Of a stretch of 64,000 nucleotides of DNA, positions 57,801-64,000 are shown piece by piece (within the stretch, counting starts at the first letter, position 1; every line of letters starts with the position of its first letter). Source of the stretch: Bombardia bombarda (Eukaryota; Ascomycota; Sordariomycetes; Sordariales; Lasiosphaeriaceae); assembly GCA_030512295.1 (NCBI GenBank), contig JAULSR010000001.1:5851001-5915000 (forward strand), in the 5' to 3' direction. The notes under the pieces were generated by a model. The model was not told where the DNA came from and did not search any database. It saw nothing but the letters and a program-made list of their open reading frames with translations. The position numbers and the translations under genes are program-made.

Positions 57801-58428
57801 GCTCTCATTCCTGCCAAGTAACCCGGCTTGATGGCATCGGCGTCGAATCCTGGATCGCGGATTACACAGTAAATCAAGCGATTCGAGGTCCATGGTTCGC
57901 TGCAACGTCTGACCAATTGCCAAGGAATTCTATCCGAGAAGTTACAGGGGTTAAACGGGTGCCTAATCCTTCTTAAGGGCAGCTCCCCCCACTTTGACAG
58001 ACTGTTGGATGCTGACTATTGGAACCTCAGCGCCTTTCTTTCTCCATGTGGTGCTCATCGGCAATGGACGCGACCGTCTGATGAGTTGGCGTGTTACAAG
58101 CTTTCAACCCGTGGGACGAGAAATGCATCTGTTTGCAACTACGATCGACTATCACTAGGACGAAAATCTATCGGGCTGAACGTCCAAAGGGGGAGGAACG
58201 ACGAGGACGAGGAACGGACGACATTCGAAAAGAACCGAACGAAGGCAAGGAAGCGCGCTGCGCAACAGTTCAAAGCGTGTTTCCAATTAGCATTTTCCAG
58301 CCCAAGTCGCCAGAGTCGTGCCGTCCGGCCAGATGCGGCACTCCAACTCCGCCAGCGATAACCCACATATCGCCTTCGTGACCACTGCTTCCCTCTAGGC
58401 AAACGTTTTAAACCCCAACCAGCCCCAA
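54839..58428. other. 3.6 kb AT-rich gene-free stretch
   Basis: Longest gap in the window. Base composition is clearly more AT-rich at 56580-57330 (many taat/agaa words) than in neighbouring genes. I looked for transposon features and found no long terminal or inverted repeats and no transposase or reverse-transcriptase motifs in the frames available (longest about 147 codons). It could be a decayed repeat or simply intergenic DNA; the last 400 bp include the leader of the next gene. Confidence 0.45.
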
Positions 58429-59704
58429 ATGCGGAATACCCTGCGGCGACCACCGCCTCGGCCGCAACCTGCCTTCAACCCCATTGTCGAGTCCTGGCTC
58501 GACAGTCTCCCCCCGAGCACCACCAAGCCATCCCCCGAGGAGCTCAAGCAATGGAAGCTCGATGACGTGGGCGGCCAGAGGAGAGGCTGGTTCATTACTA
58601 ACATCGTCCTACGTGCTGTGTCGCTCCTCTTCGCTCTCGCCATTTTCGCCATCACGCTGTCCATCATCACGATACGTTGGACTGCAGCAAGCACCAAAGA
58701 CCGGCTGGCGTCAGCTCTGGCAGTGGTACGTGCTGATTCTATGAGTTTTATTTGATCCCGAAATTTCGTCTGCTCACCGGCTTGTCCAGAGTCTGCTCAT
58801 TGTCGCGTGGAACACGGCCGAGTTCATCACGACTTGCTGTCGTAGAGGGAGGGGTATCACGCCTAACGCCCATGTATGGATGGATGGCCTCCTATTCATA
58901 GGCGCCGCCACGGCAACGGGAATTATCTTGGTCGATATCATTATCGATTTTGCCGGCAGAAGCTACAGCAGTCTCGAAGATATTTTATCGAGAGAGATCG
59001 CCATGGTGTGCTTCCTCATTGTACTCATGTAAGCAGCACCCTTCACAGAGGCATGCACAAACATGTCAGCTTACCACATAACTAATTAATAAAAACATAG
59101 GATAATCCACTCGTTCCTCTTCTTCTTTGTCGTCTGCAACCGCATAGACAAGCGAGACAAGAAGAACACTGCACCAAGGATAATGTACCTACCTACAGGG
59201 GAGCCAGTCGTGGTAACCACCCGGCCGGTACAAGCGGCAACAAAGCAAACGTCAGGAGTTCGACCAGTCGAGTTGACCAGGTTCAATACAGCCACAGCCA
59301 TCGCGATCCCAGCTATGACCGCACCACCTTCAGCTTCGGCTTCAGGTCCAGCTCGAGGTCCAGCTCCCGCCGTAGGCCCACATACCCGACCGACCTTGAA
59401 TGTACATTCACATAGCTCGCAGCCGAGCACGACAATCACCGCCGAACACCAACTGGGCGCAATTACACAGCAGTCACCGACAGCGACGTCCCCGAGATCA
59501 TTGGCTCGCGACGGGTACGCGGAGCCCTTCAGACAGGGTGTGCCGCCGAGGAAACCGGTAGCGGGCGCCAGCGTCGGCACCCATTACGCTGTCCCTTGGC
59601 CAGGAACGGAATATCTGCCAGATGAGGCAGAGCGCGCGCGAGCTGCGCGAGGAGAGGCACAAGCACAGTGGATGACTTTGCACGGCATGCACTTGAAAGG
59701 CTAG
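58429..59704 (+). CDS. Four-helix membrane protein, paralogue 1
   Basis: Unknown function, probably plasma or vacuolar membrane. Model: exon 58429-58725, intron 58726-58789, exon 58790-59028, intron 59029-59100, exon 59101-59704, giving 379 aa. Proline-rich N-terminus (RRPPPRPQPAFNP). Hydrophobic helices: ITNIVLRAVSLLFALAIFAI (TM1), a shorter LLIVAWNTAEFITTC (TM2), LLFIGAATATGIILVDIIID (TM3), and AMVCFLIVLMIIHSFLFFF (TM4, split by the second intron after the AT of its methionine codon). The tail of about 200 residues is Ser/Thr/Pro/Ala-rich and probably cytosolic, with QPSTTITAEHQLG and PWPGTEYLPDEAERARAA. TM1 and the intron position in TM4 match the gene at 60.9 kb, so the two are paralogues. 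The topology resembles fungal MARVEL-like or DUF-type tetraspans, but I cannot assign a family. Confidence 0.7.
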
Positions 59705-60869
59705 GGCGACAAGAGCCGTGCTTCTACTGAAGGAAGGGCGATGGGCACGTCGCCGCGGACAAGCCAAGGCGAAAATAGGATATCGGTTTGAAGCGGCATG
59801 CTTTACTTCTGTGATAACGGCAGGGCGCCAAAGCACACGGAGTTGGGGCGACATGTATCGAGATATATTTGTGCTTTTGCTGTGTTTTTTTTACTCGGAA
59901 TTGTCAGATGAGATATACAATGATACCCATGACTGTACAGATTTCAGCAGCTTGCTTTGCTTGCTTTGCTTGTTCTTTTCGAGTGCAGAGGGTCGATCGT
60001 ACGACTACCTGCCCAGGTATGTCCACCAAAGCTCCAGTCGAGACTTGGCGATGATGAGCTGCAAGGTGCCTGCCAAATTGCCTAATGATTTCGAGCAAAG
60101 CTAACCCACACTGAGAGAACTGATAACAGGGGGTGGCTGGGTCAGTAGCATTCCTGTGGAGCAATGCAGGCTGCTCTGTTGGTCGGCGAAGACCAAAATG
60201 ATTGGTCTCCCAGCCTTCCCGTCCTGCACAGCCCGAGGTGCAGAACTGGGGGAGAGGGAAAAAAGTGGGCATATTCCGTTCCAGGAACAAACAAAGCCAA
60301 TGCTTTGCCAGAGAATAAGGATGCCTGAAATCGCGTTCGGGGAGGAGGTCCTGGTGATCGCGAACGTGGGAGGAATTTCGCGATTTGTCGGGTTAATCGA
60401 GAAATGGGTCTTGGTTGACATCAAGTCTGCCCATCCAATACTGTTCGGTGGATGTGGATGGTAGGGGAGATTCGAGATTCTGCTCACCACGACCACCACA
60501 GCCACCATCACTGATACCACCACCACCACCACCACCACCACATGTTTTCAAGGAGTACCCGTTTGAAGCACTAGAACTAGGTTCTTGGAACTACTACCCT
60601 TGTTCTGTTCGTGGCACTATACCATAACAAAGCTTGAAGTGTCTAGTCTGGTCGCGACGTTCCTCTGTCATTGTCACCATCCTACCTACGTGTGCCTGCT
60701 TTCGCGTTTAACTGTCGGGCTTCTGGTTGATTTTGCTCCTCAATCACCGAACAGGGGTCAAGTACACCTACCGCTGGAGGTAGAGTGAGCAAGTGGCCAT
60801 TGTGTCAGAAGAGTCAGTTTGAAATTGATCTTGACGGATATTTTAAAAAACAGAAAAACAAAAGAAAGG
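59705..60869. other. Intergenic between the two membrane-protein paralogues
   Basis: About 1.2 kb, both neighbours on the plus strand. No supported gene; it should contain the 3' end of the first and the promoter of the second. A CCA-repeat lies at 60516-60541. The 100 bp before 60870 end in an A-rich leader. Confidence 0.5.
60516..60541. repeat. (CCA)n trinucleotide repeat
   Basis: About eight tandem ACC/CCA units in the upstream region of the second membrane-protein paralogue, outside any accepted coding frame. Confidence 0.8.
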
Positions 60870-62008
60870 ATGGCCGACTTCAAGCTACCCATCGAGCCAT
60901 ATACGGCCCAGAGACTGGTGCCCTACTCCCGCAAATGGCACATCACCAAGATCGTACTGCGATCAGTCTCCCTGGTCTTTGCCATCACCCTCACGAGCGT
61001 CGCCATTACCTCGTCACAACAACCAAACTTCTACGACGACACCTTCTATATCTACAACGGCACCACCGGCAGTTATGAAAGTTATAGCTTAGGTGCTGGG
61101 GTTTTGATCCGCGCGTGGAGTGCTAGCCTCCCTCCTGGGGTCGTTATTGCGCTGTACGACACAGGCGAGCTCATCACGTACTGCGTGCGACACAAGACCC
61201 AGCGCGGCGTCCACCCGACCATCACGCTCTGGGTCGAGCTGGTGCTGTGGCTCGGCCTGCTGGTGTGCGCCGTCTTCAACATCCTCCTCATGAGCAGCGT
61301 CGGCGCCCAGTTGATGACGTCGTACTCGGCGCGGCCCACCTACTTTCGCGAAATCGACATTGTGGCCGAGGTGTTTCTCGTCATCCTGCTGTATGTTATC
61401 TCACACTACTCCCATTCCCTACCGACCACTCAACCAACCAACTGACCCCTCAACCCCCCATCCCTAGCAGCCTCCACATAACCCTCTTCGTCCGCGCCTT
61501 CAAAGAGTCCAAACAGCGCCGCCAGAGCAAGGGCCCCTCCTTCCAGTACATGTACGCCCCCGGCGGCGGCCGGCCCTTCCCCGTCGTCATCAACGACGAC
61601 AACAACAACATCACCAACGCCAGCACCGGCCAGCAGTACCAGTACCAGCACCAGCATCAGCATCAGCAGTACCAGCACCAGCCCCAGTACCAACAACAAC
61701 ACCAGGACGCAACGCAGTCCGAACCAGATGGCGACTGGGGCAGCGTGCGTCCCGCCGTGGCGCTATCCGTCGCCGGCGTCCCGCCGTCGTCTTCCATCGC
61801 CGCCGCTGCCGCTGCCATGATGTCGACGCCAGTGACGGTGCCGGTGCCTGCGTACCGATCCGTGGCATCGACGACGGCCCCGCCGTCGCTGGCGGGGGAT
61901 GGGTTCTACGGGTACCAGGGGCCGACGAGTGCGGACGGTCACGGGATGGAGGATGTGCATCATCATAGGGGGTATGGGCAGAAGGAGATTATCCCGAATA
62001 GGACGTAG
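60870..62008 (+). CDS. Four-helix membrane protein, paralogue 2, with Gln/His-rich tail
   Basis: Unknown function. Model: exon 60870-61390, intron 61391-61467 (GTATGT donor, CCCTAG acceptor), exon 61468-62008, giving 353 aa. The start MADFKLPIEPYTAQRL has an A-rich context. Helices: ITKIVLRSVSLVFAITLTSV (TM1; compare ITNIVLRAVSLLFALAIFAI in the upstream paralogue), PPGVVIALYDTGELITYC (TM2 region), LWVELVLWLGLLVCAVFNIL (TM3), and EVFLVILLSLHITLFVRAF (TM4). The intron splits TM4 in phase 2 at the same place as in the paralogue. A lumenal/extracellular loop carries an NGT sequon (YIYNGTTGSYES). The cytosolic tail has a Gln/His/Tyr-rich repeat (QYQYQHQHQHQQYQHQPQYQ), an Ala run and an RTVE-free ending EIIPNRT. 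The tail repeat is unique to this copy. Confidence 0.72.
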
Positions 62009-62616
62009 GGGGGTATTTTGTGGTGGTGGTGGTGGGGGGCTGGCTGTTTGGAGTGGTGAGTGGGATGGATGTTTTGAAATACGCAGCAGTGGAATCAAAG
62101 AAACGGACAGGGGAAGAATGAGCCCTGGTGGATGCAGAGAAATATAGTAATATGGAATGGAGCGGACTTGATATTAAGGGGGCGAATTAAGGGATGGGGC
62201 AAGAGAACGGACGGGATGAAACTCGTGAGTATACATGCAAGCAAGCGGGTTCTTGAGTGAAGCAGTACCAGCTGCTAAAAGGCAGAGCCTGGAAGAATAC
62301 CTATGGGTTCGAAGGGAGTTTGGTGTTTATATATGTAGCTTAGGATTCCTCAGATGTTTGTGCTTCTGACTATGACCATACTTTGATAGTTGAATACATT
62401 GTTGGTAATCTCGAGCTGTATTACAGTCTTTCATTGACCTATTGATAATACACGATAACTGAGTTTACGTTCACATCCACAAAATCATATGCAGAAGCTT
62501 TTAACTCGCATGAGCATGGACATATCTGCGCCTATTTACCCAAATTTACACTCTACATATCCATATACACATTACTAACTGACCACCTTTTATTCTCGAT
62601 ATTTGTCGGCCCAACT
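62009..62616. other. Convergent 3' intergenic region
   Basis: About 600 bp between the stop codons of the membrane protein (plus) and the lipase-like gene (minus). AT-rich towards the right; no gene seen. Confidence 0.55.
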
Positions 62617-63877
62617 CTAAACACCACTGCCAACAATCTCATCAACCCACACCTTGACCTTTTCTGCCACCTTCTCACCGTGATCTGCGTTATTCATATT
62701 AGCAAAATACACACCTCATCTTCAAATTCAAACACGACTTACGAATGCAAAACGCATGTGGAATCCCCTCCCGATCAATCTCGATCCTCACCCTACCCCG
62801 ACTATGCTCCTTCCGCCTCGCAATAAACTCATCCCGACACTCATCCGCCACCCAGTGGTCCTTTTCACCAAAATAAAAGAAGAACTTGTCCGGCACCACC
62901 GCCACATCACCACCACCACTCTTCAACCCCTTCTCCTCCTCCTCCTCCTCCTCCTCCTCCTCCTCCTCCTCCTCCTCCTCCTCCTCCTCCTCCTCCTCCT
63001 CCTCCTCCTCCTCCTCCTCCTCCTCCTCCTCCCCAGCAATCTCCCACATCTCCCGACTCCACCTCTCCTCCGTAATCGTCACCAGCTCGTCCTTCCCCAA
63101 ATGCAGCGCCTGCCAGATCCCATCCCTCGACCTTAGAAACCCCACCGTCACCTCCGCCGCCGCCGCCGTGAACCCCATGACCCTGCGCACCACCACGCCC
63201 AGCAGCCAGCGCGGCCACAGGTCCACAAACGCCTTGGCCACGCGATGGGCGTGGCTGTCGAGCAGCGGTGTCGTCCGGACCACGTCGAGCTTCCTGCCGT
63301 TGGACGACCGGGCCAGGTGGGAGACGGCGGGAAACAAAAGGATGCCTGCTTTCAGGTTGAGGTTGACCCTACTCACCTCCTTATCATCACCCCCCTCGCT
63401 GCTCCTACCCTCCCGCAAGAAATGATGATGCCGATGAAACACCTCCACAGCGATATACGCCCCGACCGAATGTCCCATGACAACCACCTCGTCGTAGAAC
63501 CTCCCTCCACCCACGAGATTCAACTCCGCCAACCGCCCATAAACCCCCTCAATCTGCTCCTCCAGCCCGTACGGCCCCCTCCCCTCCCCCCCAAACGGCA
63601 CCCCCCCATGGTCGTCGCCATCCTCAAACCCCAGCAGATTCTGCGCATATATCGTAAACGCCACACCCGTCCCTCCCATCTTCGTCTCCGTCTCATCCAG
63701 CAACATCCTCAGCGTACCGAGAAACGTGTCATAATAATGCACCAGCCCGGGGTTGCCGGGGACGAAGACGAGGAGGACCTGTCGTTGTCGTCGTTTTTCG
63801 TCATGGCGGTTGTTGGGCGAGGGCAGTTCGACATATGGGACGCCCGATTGAGTCCTTTTTCTTGTTTCTGTCGTCAT
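62617..63877 (-). CDS. Lipid-droplet-associated hydrolase (LDAH/UPF0554-like)
   Basis: Alpha/beta hydrolase of the LDAH family, found on lipid droplets and proposed to act on sterol or other neutral lipid esters. Model: exon 63877-62743, intron 62742-62685 (GTAAGT donor, ACGCAG acceptor), exon 62684-62617, giving 400 aa. Family marks: VLLVFVPGNPGLVHYYDTFL near the start (GNPG-x-x-x-YY), nucleophile elbow MGHSVGAY (S137), an acidic residue in FYFGEKDHWVADECRDEF, and the late histidine in GIPHAFCIHHGEKVAEKV, which only appears intact after splicing the last intron. Between the two core halves is an uninterrupted run of about 32 glutamates encoded by GAG triplets. The ATG at 63877 (ACAATGA) is the first real one; upstream in-frame codons are non-ATG. 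The 5' leader continues toward the window edge. Confidence 0.9.
62934..63031. repeat. (CTC)n / (GAG)n repeat encoding poly-Glu
   Basis: About 98 bp of perfect CTC triplets, read as GAG on the coding strand, inside the lipid-droplet hydrolase gene. The repeat keeps the frame. Its true copy number may be misjudged by short reads. Confidence 0.9.
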
Positions 63878-64000
63878 TGTTGGTATACTGTTAGGGGGTA
63901 GTAATAGGAGGTCTGGTGGTTTTTTATTGATGGTGACCACTCGCTGCCGTGTTGATGACACTGGCAAATCTCAATTGGCGGAACAGCAGCCGAGGTAAAA

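Noticed and set aside
1..64000. Search for tRNA genes, CRISPR arrays and complete transposons
   Set aside because: I found no convincing tRNA B-box with matching arms, no regularly spaced repeats and no transposase or reverse-transcriptase motifs.

Overview
This window comes from a filamentous ascomycete (Pezizomycotina, most likely a sordariomycete). The genes have short introns of 50-130 bp with GTAAGT/GTATGT-type donors and CTAAC/CTGAC branch points. The gene set is fungal (ceramide glucosyltransferase, ERG7, INO80, a C2H2 plus fungal-type transcription factor). Intergenic stretches of 0.5-3.6 kb carry simple repeats of the TAGG, CATC, GA and CTC kind. Gene boundaries below were built by hand from reading frames plus splice consensus; none is backed by transcripts.

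Layout. 1-16 kb: ceramide glucosyltransferase (+), a PLP aminotransferase broken by several frame changes (-), the HSP90 co-chaperone SGT1 (-), lanosterol synthase ERG7 (-) head-to-head with the meiotic nuclease SPO11 (+), a secreted cysteine-rich repeat protein with Kex2-type sites (-), and a YAR1-like ankyrin protein (+). 17-26 kb: a C2H2/fungal_trans regulator (+), a secreted berberine-bridge-type FAD oxidase (-) and a zinc alcohol dehydrogenase (+). 26-36 kb: an accessory locus of four related coiled-coil proteins in alternating orientation (-,+,-,+). Three of them begin with a P-loop GTPase domain sharing a DTPGLDDS motif; one lacks it. 36-40 kb: a promethin-like lipid-droplet membrane protein (+) and a small secreted cysteine protein (-). 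41-53 kb: the INO80 chromatin-remodelling ATPase (-) and the ribosome-biogenesis ABC-F ATPase ARB1 (-). 54-64 kb: an unrecognised cysteine-containing protein (+), two diverged paralogous four-helix membrane proteins (+), and a lipid-droplet-associated hydrolase with a very long poly-Glu insert (-).

Most genes are unrelated housekeeping genes, several of them touching lipid metabolism (glucosylceramide, sterol, lipid droplet). The two parts that look accessory are the 26-36 kb GTPase/coiled-coil locus and the Kex2-processed cysteine peptide precursor at 13.5-14.0 kb. These are the best candidates for undescribed biology.
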